A DNA stretch of 64,000 nucleotides from Salegentibacter sp. 24 (GTDB taxonomy: Bacteria; Bacteroidota; Bacteroidia; Flavobacteriales; Flavobacteriaceae), in assembly GCF_004362395.1 (NCBI RefSeq), contig NZ_SNWE01000012.1, positions 62,001 to 126,000 on the forward strand, in the 5' to 3' direction. Both the position numbers and the translations under genes were made by a program. Below the pieces are notes generated by a model, which searched no databases, was not told the origin of the DNA, and saw only the letters and a list, made by a program, of their open reading frames with translations. Shown in pieces: positions 1 to 9,419 of the stretch. Position 1 is the stretch's first letter, and every line of letters starts with the position of its first letter.

Positions 1-384
1 GCTCTGGGTAGATTTGCTTTTATAGGATTTTTGAATCATTCTTGCATAATCCTCCTTCAGCTGTTCCAATTCTTCTCTAAGACGAGATATTTTATTGGTA
101 TTAGCGCTAATCTGATTCGTTAAAAGATTAGCCTGTTGATTGGTGATTTTTATTAAATTTTCGGTGCTTCTTATTTGCTGGTCCAAATCTTCTACCTGAC
201 CTAAGACAGACCGTTCTCTTTGCTTGTTATTACTTCTTAACTCGTTAATTCTTCTGATTTCATTACGAAGTTCCAAACGCTTTTTTTCAAGTGTCTCTCG
301 GGTTGTTTGAGCAAACAGATCTCCAGCTGACATTAGTAAAAAGCTGGTACAAATTAAAATTCTAGAAAAATACCTAAACTTCAT
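1..384 (-). CDS. EnvC-like murein hydrolase activator / M23 peptidase family, N-terminal part
   Basis: The first 128 codons of a gene that runs off the left edge. The product starts with a signal peptide (MKFRYFSRIL..., cleavage near DLFAQ) followed by a long charged, glutamine- and leucine-rich coiled coil (residues about 30-128). This is the layout of EnvC/NlpD-type periplasmic proteins, whose C-terminal LytM/M23 domain would lie outside the window. Such proteins activate amidases for cell separation. The start ATG shares one base with the stop of the upstream DUF4292 gene (TAATG), so the two are translationally coupled. The family call rests on the coiled coil and the gene order only, because the peptidase domain is not visible. 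Confidence 0.75.
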   Translation of the reverse strand, partial: MKFRYFSRILICTSFLLMSAGDLFAQTTRETLEKKRLELRNEIRRINELRSNNKQRERSVLGQVEDLDQQIRSTENLIKITNQQANLLTNQISANTNKISRLREELEQLKEDYARMIQKSYKSKSTQS

Positions 385-1154
385 TATAAACTAATTTCTT
401 CATAGCCTGATGGAATATCGAATGGAAAACTTAATTCCCCAGGATTAAATTCCAATGAGCGATAGGTGAGTTCGATTCTTGTACTATTCCCTGACTCATT
501 GGCAATTATACTTATTTCTTCCGGAAAAATCCTTCCCTCTACCTCCTGATAGTCGGAATAGGTTACCGTTACACTTTTATTGTTTTCCGCTTGGGCCAGC
601 TGCTGTGCAGAGGTCATAAATGTCTTAGGGTTCAACAGAAACATTTTTTTAATTAATCCTTCCTCAGAGGGCATGAACTGAAATCCTTTTGCAGTCTGAG
701 AAAACTCATATTCTTCTTCCCGTAAATCATAAATTGCCTGACCAATCAATAAATTCTGCAATTTTTGGAAATCTAGTGGCGTACCTAATAAATCACTCAA
801 TAACCTAAAATCCCCATCAAAATAAGTTTGGCTAACCTTTTCATAATAGCTTACACGTGAAGGGGTGATATAAGCCTTAGCAACCGGAAAGCCTAAAACT
901 GAAGCGCTCATCCAAATAGCGGTATCTTTCTTCATTCTAAAACTCAGGTTCACCGATTGTGTTCGGTCTTCACTTTGATAAACCGTTTTTAATTTACCAG
1001 TTAAGGTATTAAAATCTACCTCGTTTTGGTAATGTTTATTAATAATATTGGCAGCTTCAGCATTTTTAGTTGCAATTCCTTTTACACCTTTTCGGCTTCC
1101 GCAGGAAACAATAAAAAGGCTTAGCAATACTAAACCTAAAATCTTTCTGTACAT
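384..1154 (-). CDS. DUF4292 family outer-membrane lipoprotein
   Basis: A 256-residue product with a lipoprotein signal (LFIVSCGSRKG, lipid-modified Cys at about residue 18). The body fits DUF4292, a LolA/LolB-like fold seen in Bacteroidota: 'SFRMKKDTAIWMSASVLG' resembles the LolB-like beta-sheet region. The exact function is unknown; a role in the cell envelope is inferred from the fold and the neighbours. It is packed between the TPR gene (stop at 1155, no gap) and the EnvC-like gene (one-base overlap), so the three are surely co-transcribed. The ATG start is supported by the signal sequence. Confidence 0.8.
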   Translation of the reverse strand: MYRKILGLVLLSLFIVSCGSRKGVKGIATKNAEAANIINKHYQNEVDFNTLTGKLKTVYQSEDRTQSVNLSFRMKKDTAIWMSASVLGFPVAKAYITPSRVSYYEKVSQTYFDGDFRLLSDLLGTPLDFQKLQNLLIGQAIYDLREEEYEFSQTAKGFQFMPSEEGLIKKMFLLNPKTFMTSAQQLAQAENNKSVTVTYSDYQEVEGRIFPEEISIIANESGNSTRIELTYRSLEFNPGELSFPFDIPSGYEEISL

Positions 1155-2531
1155 TTATTCTAATTCTTTAATTATTGATTCGACCTTATGGGAAAAATCA
1201 GATGCTTCTTCTTTCTCACCCAATGCAGCATGTGCTTTGCTTAGCTGCGTATAAAAATCCACTTCCATCCTCGGATTATTTATTAAATAATCAAGCCCAA
1301 ATGTAAGTATTTCAATTGCTTCATTATATTCTTTCAGTTGATTTAAAGCAATCCCCTGCAGTAAGAACAAAACAGGCTGCGCAGGAAACACTTCTAACAT
1401 TTCCTTACTCAAATCCCGGGCCTTTTCATTCTTTTCTAACTCTAATTGAAGTAAAATAGTATTTTTTACCAACTGAAAATCATTTGTTTCTTTTTTTAAA
1501 CCTGTTTCAAAAAAACTTAAAGCGTTTTCCTTTTCCCCACGATTCAAGTAATACTGCCCCAATTGCCTGTAGAGTTTTGGAGCATTTTCACGTTTACTAA
1601 GCATTTTACTCACCTGCATTAAATCGTCTTCATAGTCAGGATTACTATCTACAAAAAGCAGAAAATCATTAAGGACTTTAAATTTTGATTCAGGATCAAT
1701 TTCTTCACTTTCAAAAACGACTTTCATAGAATTTACAGCTTGATCTGGCTCCTCTCTATCAAGATAAAATTTATAAAGCGCCAGATGAACCAATGTTGAT
1801 CCAGGATTGGCCTCCAGTAGGTCTAAAGCTGTAAGATAGGCTTTTTGATGATCCCCCATATCGCTGTAGATATAAATGAGATCCAGGTAATTTTGTTCAC
1901 TTTCAGGATTTATAGAAATGCTCCTTTCAAGATTTTTTATTTGCGCTGCCGTGTTCCCTGTGCGAGCATAAATTTGTCGCCGCAATTTATTTCGGTAAGA
2001 ACTTGGACCTTTATCAGCATCCAATTGGTCAATTATCTGAAGTGCTTCCTCGTATTGAAGATCCAAAAGGTAAATATTCCCGAGCTTTTCTTTGTATTTC
2101 TCATCAAATTGTAGCAATTTTTTCAAAGTTGCTATAGAATTTTCATAATCCTTCGCCTGGGTGTAGTTCCTGTATAGTTGATTTAAAATATCTTCTCTTT
2201 CCGGAGCTAATTGGTGAGCTTTTTCAAGATTTGCTATGGCCTCCTCATATTTCTCTAATTCATTGTAATTTCTGGCCATTTCAAAATATACCACTGGATT
2301 ATTCAATTCCAGTTTTTTGCATTGCTCTAAAGCATCCAAAGCTTTTTCATAATTCTCAATGCCCTTTTGTTTTAATGCCTCGAAAAAATACTCCTGAAAT
2401 TCATCGGTAACATTTCCCAGGTCATCCTTATTCACATCTTTAAGCATAAGCTCCTTTTCCTGAGCAAAACTACTCTGAAATATAAATAATACTCCAAAAA
2501 GTAATATAACTATGAAGATGCAATTTTTCAT
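1155..2531 (-). CDS. Tetratricopeptide repeat protein, exported
   Basis: A secreted TPR protein of about 458 residues. A hydrophobic signal peptide (FIVILLFGVLFIFQSSFAQ) is followed by repeated TPR helices such as 'ALEQCKKLELNNPVVYFEMA' and 'AIANLEKAHQLAPEREDILN' across the whole length. I start it at the ATG at 2531 rather than the TTG three codons upstream (2540). It is a periplasmic or outer-membrane scaffold of unknown partner. Its place directly before DUF4292 and an EnvC-like gene suggests envelope assembly. The function is inferred from context only. Confidence 0.8.
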   Translation of the reverse strand: MKNCIFIVILLFGVLFIFQSSFAQEKELMLKDVNKDDLGNVTDEFQEYFFEALKQKGIENYEKALDALEQCKKLELNNPVVYFEMARNYNELEKYEEAIANLEKAHQLAPEREDILNQLYRNYTQAKDYENSIATLKKLLQFDEKYKEKLGNIYLLDLQYEEALQIIDQLDADKGPSSYRNKLRRQIYARTGNTAAQIKNLERSISINPESEQNYLDLIYIYSDMGDHQKAYLTALDLLEANPGSTLVHLALYKFYLDREEPDQAVNSMKVVFESEEIDPESKFKVLNDFLLFVDSNPDYEDDLMQVSKMLSKRENAPKLYRQLGQYYLNRGEKENALSFFETGLKKETNDFQLVKNTILLQLELEKNEKARDLSKEMLEVFPAQPVLFLLQGIALNQLKEYNEAIEILTFGLDYLINNPRMEVDFYTQLSKAHAALGEKEEASDFSHKVESIIKELE

Positions 2532-2562
2532 ATAAATCAATACAGGAGAACCTTTAAATAAG

Positions 2563-2590
2563 GGCTGATCAAAAAAGAATTCAATCAGCC
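2563..2590 (-). terminator. Possible weak terminator or processing hairpin after the nucleotidyltransferase gene
   Basis: Inverted repeat GGCTGAT (2563-2569) and ATCAGCC (2584-2590) lies just downstream of the nucleotidyltransferase stop on the minus strand. It is followed by CTTATTTAAA, which is only partly T-rich. The 69-base gap before the TPR gene would fit partial termination. Confidence 0.4.
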
Positions 2591-2600
2591 TCTGTGAAAT

Positions 2601-3617
2601 CTATTCCAAAGTTGAATAATCGCCAATACTAATTTGGGTAAATTCCCCATTAAATTTCGCAAAATTACCAATCATCGCATTATCAAGCTTTGCGTTTCTC
2701 ACCTCAGCAAAGGTCTGAATTAAACTGTTCTTTAATTCAGAATCGGTGATTTTTGTGCCATCTCCAACTGAAACATTAGGACCGATTTTCGCGTTTAACA
2801 ATTCTACATTTTCACCTATATAACAAGGTTCGGTGATTTCAGAATTAGTGATTTTCACAGAATTTGAAATCAATTTTACCCCATCCTGATGAAGAAAATT
2901 CAGCATTCGGCTATTTGTTTCTACGGTAACATTTTTATTTCCGCAATCCATCCATTCATCTACTGTCCCGGTTTTAAAAATCCTGCCTTCGGCCATCATT
3001 TTTTTAATACCGTCATTGATTTGGTATTCCCCCCCGTGCATTAAATTTTCATCCAGCACTTCCTCAAGTTTTCTCTTTAAAACAGCGATATCTTTAAAAT
3101 AGTAAATTCCAATAACCGCCTGGTCGCTTACAAATTCTGTGGGTTTCTCAACCAGTTCTATAATCTCATCTTTTTCGTTAAGGTTTACAACTCCAAAGGC
3201 TTCGGGATTGTCCACTTTTTTGGTCCAGATCACCCCATCAGCATCTTTATCCAGTTTAAAATCGGCTTTTATCAATGTATCGGCATATGCGACCACGGCG
3301 GGGCCTGAAAGTGATTCTTTTGCGCTCATAATGGCGTGACCGGTTCCCAATGGTTGATCCTGACGGTAGATGGAAGCCTTTGCATTTAGGCTTTTTGCCA
3401 AGTCTTTTAAACTCTCTACCACGTCATCCCCAAAAAATGCCGGATCGCCAAGAATAAAAGCAATCTCATCTATGGGCTGATCCAACACTTTTGCAATATC
3501 CTCTACCAAGCGATGCACGATTGGTTTTCCCGCAACGGGAATTAAAGGTTTTGGTATGGTTAAGGTATGAGGACGAAGTCGTGAACCACGACCCGCCATA
3601 GGTACTATAATTTTCAT
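2601..3617 (-). CDS. Sugar-phosphate nucleotidyltransferase
   Basis: A 338-residue cytoplasmic enzyme that should transfer a nucleotidyl group to a sugar 1-phosphate. The N-terminal signature is textbook for the NTP-transferase family: MKIIVPMAGRGSRLRPHT followed by PKPLIPVAGKP. The metal/sugar region includes 'YADTLI' and 'WMDCGNK', and the last 80 or so residues look like a left-handed beta-helix ('ENVELLNAKIGPNVSVGDGT'). RmlA- and GlmU-like members share this plan, so the sugar cannot be named. It sits downstream of a polysaccharide flippase and dut, which fits surface-glycan precursor supply. Confidence 0.85.
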   Translation of the reverse strand: MKIIVPMAGRGSRLRPHTLTIPKPLIPVAGKPIVHRLVEDIAKVLDQPIDEIAFILGDPAFFGDDVVESLKDLAKSLNAKASIYRQDQPLGTGHAIMSAKESLSGPAVVAYADTLIKADFKLDKDADGVIWTKKVDNPEAFGVVNLNEKDEIIELVEKPTEFVSDQAVIGIYYFKDIAVLKRKLEEVLDENLMHGGEYQINDGIKKMMAEGRIFKTGTVDEWMDCGNKNVTVETNSRMLNFLHQDGVKLISNSVKITNSEITEPCYIGENVELLNAKIGPNVSVGDGTKITDSELKNSLIQTFAEVRNAKLDNAMIGNFAKFNGEFTQISIGDYSTLE

Positions 3618-3678
3618 AGGTTAAATTTATGATTCCTTTGTATATCGAGAACCTTCTGTTCATATTAATTTTCCGCAC

Positions 3679-3696
3679 AACCAGTTACAACTGGTT
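3679..3696. promoter_or_regulatory. Perfect palindrome between dut and the nucleotidyltransferase gene
   Basis: AACCAGTT-AC-AACTGGTT is a perfect 8-bp inverted repeat with a 2-bp centre in the 90-base gap between dut (stop at 3708) and the nucleotidyltransferase start (3617). The short centre disfavours an RNA hairpin and suits a dimeric DNA-binding protein. No regulator is identified. Confidence 0.4.
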
Positions 3697-3707
3697 AAAC
3701 TATATTT

Positions 3708-4142
3708 TTACTTATTTCCGGTACTTCCAAAACCGCCGACGCCACGAATGGTTTCCTCTAACACCTCAACTTCCTTCCAGGAAATATGTTCGTGTTTAGC
3801 AATGACCAATTGAGCAATGCGTTCGCCGTTTTCTATGGTAAATTCATCGTTAGATAAATTCACTAAAATAACCCCGATTTCCCCGCGGTAATCGGCATCA
3901 ATGGTGCCGGGAGCATTTAAAACAGTGATTCCCTTTTTAGCTGCAAGGCCACTTCTTGGTCTCACCTGCGCTTCGTAGCCTACGGGAAGCTCAATAAAAA
4001 GTCCGGTTTTTACAATGGTGCGTTCTAAAGGTTTTAACGTAATAGCTTCGGAAATATTGGCTCGAAGGTCCATTCCTGCTGAAGCTTCAGTTTCATAATG
4101 TGGCACTTTATGTGCCGATTTATTGATGATCTTTACTTGCAT
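3708..4142 (-). CDS. dut: dUTP diphosphatase
   Basis: A 144-residue trimeric dUTPase that hydrolyses dUTP to dUMP and pyrophosphate, keeping uracil out of DNA and feeding dTMP synthesis. All family motifs are visible: motif 1 'AGMDLRA', motif 2 'RPRSGLA', motif 3 '[13 protein letters not shown]', motif 4 'ERIAQLVI' and the C-terminal arm '[10 protein letters not shown]'. The length is normal. It starts 2 bases after the stop of the flippase gene, so it is the second gene of that transcript. Confidence 0.97.
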   Translation of the reverse strand: MQVKIINKSAHKVPHYETEASAGMDLRANISEAITLKPLERTIVKTGLFIELPVGYEAQVRPRSGLAAKKGITVLNAPGTIDADYRGEIGVILVNLSNDEFTIENGERIAQLVIAKHEHISWKEVEVLEETIRGVGGFGSTGNK

Positions 4143-4144
4143 AG

Positions 4145-5596
4145 TTAAGATTGTAAGATTTGTATAAGTTGTTTTCTTTCAGAAACATATACCGTTCCAA
4201 GAAAGATGATTAATAAGCTTATTCCCACGAAATAATTTCCGCGGAAAACATAAAATGAAAATACCGAAAATAAGACGGACAGCACTAAATAGCCGCTTAT
4301 TTTTTTAAGGTTATAAGGAATGGGATAATATTTTCTTCCGTAGAAATAAGAAAGCAGCATCATCACCCCGTAAGCCACTAAAGTTGCGATCGCGGAACCG
4401 GTATAACTAATAAATGGAATAAGCAGAATATTGAGTGCCAGGGTAAATAAAGCGCCAACAACTGAGATATAGGCGCCAAAACGGGTTCTATCTGTTATTT
4501 TATACCAAACCGAAAGATTATGATAAATTCCCAGGAACAAGTTTGCCAACAGAATGAGTGGCACAATATGCATCGCTTCCCAATAAGAATTATTCTGAAT
4601 TAAAAGTTCTTTTAAAAGATCTATAAAAACGATCACCGCTACCAGGATAAAACTTCCAAAAACTACAAAATACTTGGTGATTATCGCATAGGTTTCCCGG
4701 GCATTTTTTGCATCGGCATGGCTAAAGAAAAAAGGTTCTATACCCAATCTAAAGGCCGTTGCAAAAAGGGTCATAAACAAGGCTAATTTATAGCAGGCAG
4801 CGTAGGCTCCAATCTCCTCGCGAGCTATATCTTTCGGAAGCAGGTAATCCAGCATGAGCCTGTCGAAAACTTCGTTTATCGAAAAAGCAAGTCCGGCGAT
4901 CAAGACTGGAAACGCATAAGACATCATAGATTTCCAAAGCTTGCTATTAAAGCTGAAATCTATTTTAAAATAGAAAGGCAGCATCATCAAAAGCGTAACA
5001 CCGCTGGCCACCAGGTTGGAAATAAAGATATAACTGATCTCAAAATCTGGTACATAAATACTTTGAAAAACTGAATTTTCTTGGGCCAGATCTTTTAAAA
5101 ACAATAAGAAGAAAATGTTTAGACCCAGATTTATAGATACATTAATAATTTTAATTACTGCAAAACGCATTGGCTTTTCGGTTGCCCGCAACCAGGTAAA
5201 TGGGATAATCACCAAAGCGTCAAGAAAGAGAATCCAAATAACGATTTGAATGTATCTAAGCGGAAAATTAGTGATTTCAGCAATAAAATCCTGCACTAAA
5301 AATGCCGCAGCGAAAAATACTAAAGAAGTAGCAACAATAGACCAGCCGGAAGTGCTTAAAACCTCCTTGCTGTTCTTCATTTTATTGTAAAACCTAAAAA
5401 AGGCAGTTTCCATCCCGTAAGCCAGGATGACATTAAAAAATACAAAATAGGCGAAGATTATTGAAACTTCGCCATATTCCTCTCTGGGTAAAACGTATGT
5501 GTAAAGTGGAATCATGATAACATTCAGCATACGCGGCAACACCGTGGCGAGGCCGTAGATGAATGTTTGCTGAAAGAGTTTCTTGAAGGTACTCAA
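4145..5596 (-). CDS. Polysaccharide/lipid-linked oligosaccharide flippase (MOP superfamily)
   Basis: A 483-residue inner-membrane protein with about 14 hydrophobic helices, beginning [19 protein letters not shown]. This opening is typical of Wzx/RfbX-like polysaccharide biosynthesis proteins in Flavobacteriia. The predicted role is moving lipid-linked glycans across the inner membrane. The start must be a TTG codon (5594-5596): no in-frame ATG precedes the conserved N-terminal helix. It heads a same-strand cluster with dut and a sugar nucleotidyltransferase. The substrate is unknown. Confidence 0.85.
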   Translation of the reverse strand: MSTFKKLFQQTFIYGLATVLPRMLNVIMIPLYTYVLPREEYGEVSIIFAYFVFFNVILAYGMETAFFRFYNKMKNSKEVLSTSGWSIVATSLVFFAAAFLVQDFIAEITNFPLRYIQIVIWILFLDALVIIPFTWLRATEKPMRFAVIKIINVSINLGLNIFFLLFLKDLAQENSVFQSIYVPDFEISYIFISNLVASGVTLLMMLPFYFKIDFSFNSKLWKSMMSYAFPVLIAGLAFSINEVFDRLMLDYLLPKDIAREEIGAYAACYKLALFMTLFATAFRLGIEPFFFSHADAKNARETYAIITKYFVVFGSFILVAVIVFIDLLKELLIQNNSYWEAMHIVPLILLANLFLGIYHNLSVWYKITDRTRFGAYISVVGALFTLALNILLIPFISYTGSAIATLVAYGVMMLLSYFYGRKYYPIPYNLKKISGYLVLSVLFSVFSFYVFRGNYFVGISLLIIFLGTVYVSERKQLIQILQS

Positions 5597-5621
5597 CAGG
5601 AAGGTAAATTAGATTTAAGGC

Positions 5622-6065
5622 TTAGTTTTTCTCTTCTATTCCTGTTAATTTGTAATATTTGGTTTTGTCGTTTTGCGAAAAAACAAGAATAGCTTCATCG
5701 TCTTCAATCTCAAACGGTACTTTCTCAGCTTTCTGTGGAACCCTGTTTTTGTTTTCCTCAGTAGGATCAGAACTCATTATATGCATCCCATTGGCAGTAC
5801 TGAAATTAGCAGTAAAAAGATTGGTTTGCTCGCTATCCTGAATCAGGGGAGATTTCATTCCTCTAAAATAAACGCTTTTCAGGTTTATACGATTATCCTG
5901 AATAGCCGCAACGGGAATGTGGAGATCTAACCCATTTTCACCCTGTGTATAATAAATATCCTGAAACTGTGCTGGAGCTCGTTCCTGCAATTCTTTATTG
6001 CTACCGCAACCAGTTACAATACTTAAAACCAATAGGAGGCTGGAAAAGAAAAGAAAATTTTTCAT
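5622..6065 (-). CDS. Conserved small lipoprotein, function unknown
   Basis: A 147-residue protein with a clear lipoprotein signal (LVLSIVTGCGSNKE, Cys about residue 20). The mature part is beta-rich and polar ('LDLHIPVAAIQDNRINLKSVYFRG') with no motif I recognise. It lies 25 bases upstream of the flippase gene on the same strand and is probably the first gene of the envelope cluster. No function is assigned. Confidence 0.7.
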   Translation of the reverse strand: MKNFLFFSSLLLVLSIVTGCGSNKELQERAPAQFQDIYYTQGENGLDLHIPVAAIQDNRINLKSVYFRGMKSPLIQDSEQTNLFTANFSTANGMHIMSSDPTEENKNRVPQKAEKVPFEIEDDEAILVFSQNDKTKYYKLTGIEEKN

Positions 6066-6190
6066 CTATATAAATTTAATATTCACTTTATTAATTGTGG
6101 CTGTTGGCATTAACCTTTTAACCAAATGCCCATTATGGGCTTTCAATAGAAATTTTGTTGTTTAAAAGTACAAAAACAAAACGCATACCA

Positions 6191-6220
6191 AATAAAAAAC
6201 CCGTAGTTAACTTACGGGTC
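6191..6220 (-). terminator. Rho-independent terminator of the atp operon
   Basis: Perfect 7-bp stem ACCCGTA (6199-6205) and TACGGGT (6213-6219) with a 7-base loop. On the minus strand it is followed by a run of six T (6194-6199 read in reverse, the stem's terminal pair included). It lies about 40 bases downstream of the atpG stop, closing the ATP synthase transcript. Confidence 0.85.
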
Positions 6221-6258
6221 TTTAGAACGGAATTACTTCCGGAATATTATTAAATGAT

Positions 6259-7119
6259 TTATCCATTTAGTGCTTCAGCACCACCAACAATTTCCAGAAT
6301 TTCATTGGTAATAGAAGCCTGTCTTGCCTTATTATAGGACAATTTCAGATCGTCTCTAAGCTCTTTAGCGTTATCGGTGGCTTTATGCATAGCCGTCATT
6401 CGGGCACCGTGCTCTGAAGCAAACGAATCTCGAAGGGCCTTAAATAACTGCATTTTTAAAGACTTAGGAATAAGTTCCTTTACAATCTCAATCTTGGAAG
6501 GCTCGAAAAGATAATCCAGTTGTTTTTCTTCTGCAGTTTCAAACTGTTCTATTGGTAAAAACTGCTCATGTTGCACAAATTGAGTAGCCGCATTCTTAAA
6601 CTGGTTATAAACTAAAATAATTTTATCATATTTTTCGTCTAAGAATAACTGCATTAATTCTTCAGCGATCTCTGAAACGTTTTCAAACGTAAGTTCATCA
6701 TAGATTGCATTGTTATTTTTATAAACTTCGTAGTCTTTCTTAAGTACATCATTAGCTTTTTTACCAAGTGTATAAAGCGCTAAATTGTTGGACTTGTAAT
6801 CATTTTTAGCTTTGTATTTAACACCTTTTACAATATTGGTGTTAAAAGCACCTGCAAGCCCTTTATTTGATGAAATAGCAACAACCAATACGTTTTTAAC
6901 TTCCCGGTCTTCAGCAAATTTACTACTAGTATCATCATCCAGGGTTGCACTTAAATCCTGTAACAGTTGAGTTAATTTTTCGGAATAAGGCCTCATCTGC
7001 GTAATGGCGTCCTGCGCCCGGCTCAACTTTGCCGCAGATACCATTTTCATGGCACTGGTGATTTGCATCGTCGATGATACCGAAGTAATCCTGCTACGTA
7101 ATTCTTTTAAGTTTGCCAT
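6259..7119 (-). CDS. atpG: ATP synthase F1 subunit gamma
   Basis: The central rotor shaft of F1. The protein begins MANLKELRSRITSV and ends 'NKARQASITNEILEIVGGAEAL', both hallmark ends of the gamma subunit. I take the ATG at 7119 because the family always starts with MANLK; the upstream ATG at 7143 would add eight unrelated residues. Length is about 286 residues, normal. It is the last gene of the operon, followed by the terminator at 6191-6220. The atpD and atpC genes that usually follow in other phyla are absent here. Confidence 0.97.
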   Translation of the reverse strand: MANLKELRSRITSVSSTMQITSAMKMVSAAKLSRAQDAITQMRPYSEKLTQLLQDLSATLDDDTSSKFAEDREVKNVLVVAISSNKGLAGAFNTNIVKGVKYKAKNDYKSNNLALYTLGKKANDVLKKDYEVYKNNNAIYDELTFENVSEIAEELMQLFLDEKYDKIILVYNQFKNAATQFVQHEQFLPIEQFETAEEKQLDYLFEPSKIEIVKELIPKSLKMQLFKALRDSFASEHGARMTAMHKATDNAKELRDDLKLSYNKARQASITNEILEIVGGAEALNG

Positions 7120-7162
7120 AGGTTTATTATGAAATTTCCGCAAAGGCGGGAATGACCACCTC

Positions 7163-8743
7163 TTACTTTTTATATTTAGCTGAAAGCTCCTTTGCTACGG
7201 AAACCAATGTATCTGTAACTTCGTCGGTTAATTTACCAGCTTTTAGCGTATCCAAGACGTCTCGATGTTTCGTGTTAAGAAATTCAAGATAGTCTCTTTC
7301 AAATTCTTTAACCTTTTCTACCGGAACGTCTTTTAAAAGGTTTTTAGAGCCTGCATAAATTATTGCAATCTGGTCTTCTACCGGGTAAGGATCGTTTTCA
7401 GCCTGCTTAAGGATTTCTACGTTACGCTTTCCTTTTTGAATAACTCTTAAAGTTGTTGGATCAAGATCTGAACCGAACTTAGCAAAGGCCTCTAGTTCAC
7501 GGTATTGGGCCTGGTCTAATTTCAAAGTACCGGCAACTTTTTTCATCGATTTAATTTGCGCTGAACCACCCACACGAGATACTGAAATACCAACATCAAT
7601 TGCAGGACGAACCCCGGAATTAAATAAATCCGAAGTAAGGAAGATCTGTCCATCAGTAATGGAAATAACGTTGGTTGGGATATATGCGGAAACGTCTCCT
7701 GCCTGAGTTTCAATAATCGGAAGCGCAGTTAAAGAACCTCCTCCTTTTATTTTACCTTTTAGGGATTCAGGAAGATCGTTCATACTTTGTGCAATATCGT
7801 CATTATTAATAACCTTGGCTGCACGCTCTAATAATCTTGAGTGTAGGAAAAAAACATCTCCAGGATATGCTTCACGTCCCGGTGGTCGACGTAAAAGCAG
7901 AGAAACCTCACGGTAAGCTACTGCTTGCTTGGAAAGATCATCGTAGATAATCAAAGCCGGACGACCAGTATCCCTAAAATATTCACCAATGGCTGCACCT
8001 GCAAATGGGGCATATACCTGCATTGGAGCAGGGTCTGATGCGTTTGCAGCAACAATGGTAGTATAGGCCAAAGCACCTTTATCTTCTAGTACTTTTGCTA
8101 TACCAGCAACGGTTGAAGCTTTTTGCCCAATGGCAACATATATACAATGTACAGGTTTCCCTGCATCATAAAATTCTTTCTGGTTAAGAATGGTATCGAT
8201 ACACACGGTAGTTTTACCAGTTTGACGGTCACCAATTACAAGCTCACGCTGTCCTCTACCTACAGGAACCATCGCATCAATAGACTTGATCCCTGTTTGC
8301 AATGGTTCGCTTACCGGTTGACGGTAAATTACCCCAGGTGCTTTACGTTCCAGTGGCATCTGAAAAGTTTCCCCTTCGATTTCACCTTTACCGTCTATGG
8401 GCTGGCCTAAAGTATCTACTACTCGACCTACTATACCCTCACCAACATTAATAGATGCAATTCTTTCGGTTCTTTTAACTACAGATCCTTCTTTAACTTT
8501 CTTAGAAGGTCCTAGTAAAACGATACCCACATTGTCTTCCTCAAGGTTTAGCACCATTCCTTCAAGACCGCTTTCAAACTGAACCAATTCTCCATATTGC
8601 GCGTTGGCTAAACCGTACACATTGGCGATACCATCACCTACAGTTAATACAGTTCCCACCTCGTCTAAAGAGGCTCCACTTTCAAAACCTGATAATTGTT
8701 TCTTTAATATTGCTGATACTTCAGCAGGATTTACTTCTGCCAT
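7163..8743 (-). CDS. atpA: ATP synthase F1 subunit alpha
   Basis: The 526-residue regulatory nucleotide-binding subunit of F1. It shows the Walker A motif GDRQTGKT, the alpha signature region '[18 protein letters not shown]' and the conserved '[17 protein letters not shown]'. It sits between atpH (116-base gap) and atpG (43-base gap). The short gap to atpG contains 'CCGCAAAGGCGGGAATGAC', which resembles a common dispersed intergenic element of this group. Confidence 0.98.
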   Translation of the reverse strand: MAEVNPAEVSAILKKQLSGFESGASLDEVGTVLTVGDGIANVYGLANAQYGELVQFESGLEGMVLNLEEDNVGIVLLGPSKKVKEGSVVKRTERIASINVGEGIVGRVVDTLGQPIDGKGEIEGETFQMPLERKAPGVIYRQPVSEPLQTGIKSIDAMVPVGRGQRELVIGDRQTGKTTVCIDTILNQKEFYDAGKPVHCIYVAIGQKASTVAGIAKVLEDKGALAYTTIVAANASDPAPMQVYAPFAGAAIGEYFRDTGRPALIIYDDLSKQAVAYREVSLLLRRPPGREAYPGDVFFLHSRLLERAAKVINNDDIAQSMNDLPESLKGKIKGGGSLTALPIIETQAGDVSAYIPTNVISITDGQIFLTSDLFNSGVRPAIDVGISVSRVGGSAQIKSMKKVAGTLKLDQAQYRELEAFAKFGSDLDPTTLRVIQKGKRNVEILKQAENDPYPVEDQIAIIYAGSKNLLKDVPVEKVKEFERDYLEFLNTKHRDVLDTLKAGKLTDEVTDTLVSVAKELSAKYKK

Positions 8744-8799
8744 AATTATTTAAGATAAAATGCCACGTTAATCCAGTGACTGTTTTTATTAAATTTTTA

Positions 8800-8821
8800 A
8801 AAACCCATAACGGGCGTTTTA
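8800..8821 (-). terminator. Weak hairpin with T-rich tail between atpH and atpA
   Basis: On the minus strand AAAACGCCCGTTATGGGTTTTT forms a CCC/GGG core extended by AAAA/TTTT and is followed by more T/A-rich sequence. It resembles a leaky intrinsic terminator in the 116-base gap between the delta and alpha genes. The core is short, so termination would be partial at best. Confidence 0.35.
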
Positions 8822-8859
8822 TAAAAATCAAAGCCATTACCTATTAATGACCGCTAATT

Positions 8860-9414
8860 TTATATAGATGAAATATAAGAGTTGTTCTTTAACTCTCTTT
8901 TTAATCTATTGAGATTTCGAGCTACACTGGCGTCATATTGCAAATCACCCACTCTTAAAATAAAACCTCCTATAATATCCTTATTGATAACATTTTTTAT
9001 TTTAGCACCACTGCCAGTTAATTCTTTGACTTTCGCTAAAACCTTTTCTTCCAGTTCAGCCGTTAAAGGAACAACTGAAGTTACCACAGCTTCCTGAGAT
9101 TTATTTAATGAGTTGTAACGAAGGATATAATTTCTCGCCACAAGACCTAAAATATTAATTCTTCCATTCTCTATAAGCACATCAAAGGCGCCCTGGGTAA
9201 TGTCTCCTGCATTTTTAAAGATCTCCTTTAAACTGGCCTTTTTAACAACCCCATTTACAACCGGACTTTTAACCATATCCGCAAGATCTTCGCTCTTTGC
9301 GATAGTTTGAGAAATCTGCTGCATTTCAGTAAAAACAGTGTCTGCAGAATTTTTCTCAATTGCCAAGTCTAAGATCGCTTTAGCATAACGTTGTGCTGCC
9401 CTAGTTCCTTTCAT
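8860..9414 (-). CDS. atpH: ATP synthase F1 subunit delta
   Basis: The peripheral-stalk subunit joining F1 to the b subunits, 184 residues. It begins with 'AAQRYAKAILDLA', matching the OSCP/delta N-terminal helix, and carries the C-terminal signature 'INKDIIGGFILRVGDLQYDASV'. It starts 5 bases after the atpF stop, consistent with coupled translation. Confidence 0.96.
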   Translation of the reverse strand: MKGTRAAQRYAKAILDLAIEKNSADTVFTEMQQISQTIAKSEDLADMVKSPVVNGVVKKASLKEIFKNAGDITQGAFDVLIENGRINILGLVARNYILRYNSLNKSQEAVVTSVVPLTAELEEKVLAKVKELTGSGAKIKNVINKDIIGGFILRVGDLQYDASVARNLNRLKRELKNNSYISSI

Positions 9415-9419
9415 TATAT

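Noticed and set aside
7120-7162. CCGCAAAGGCGGGAATGAC in the atpA-atpG gap as a mobile repeat
   Set aside because: Resembles a common dispersed element, but only one short piece is present, so it is not listed as a repeat.
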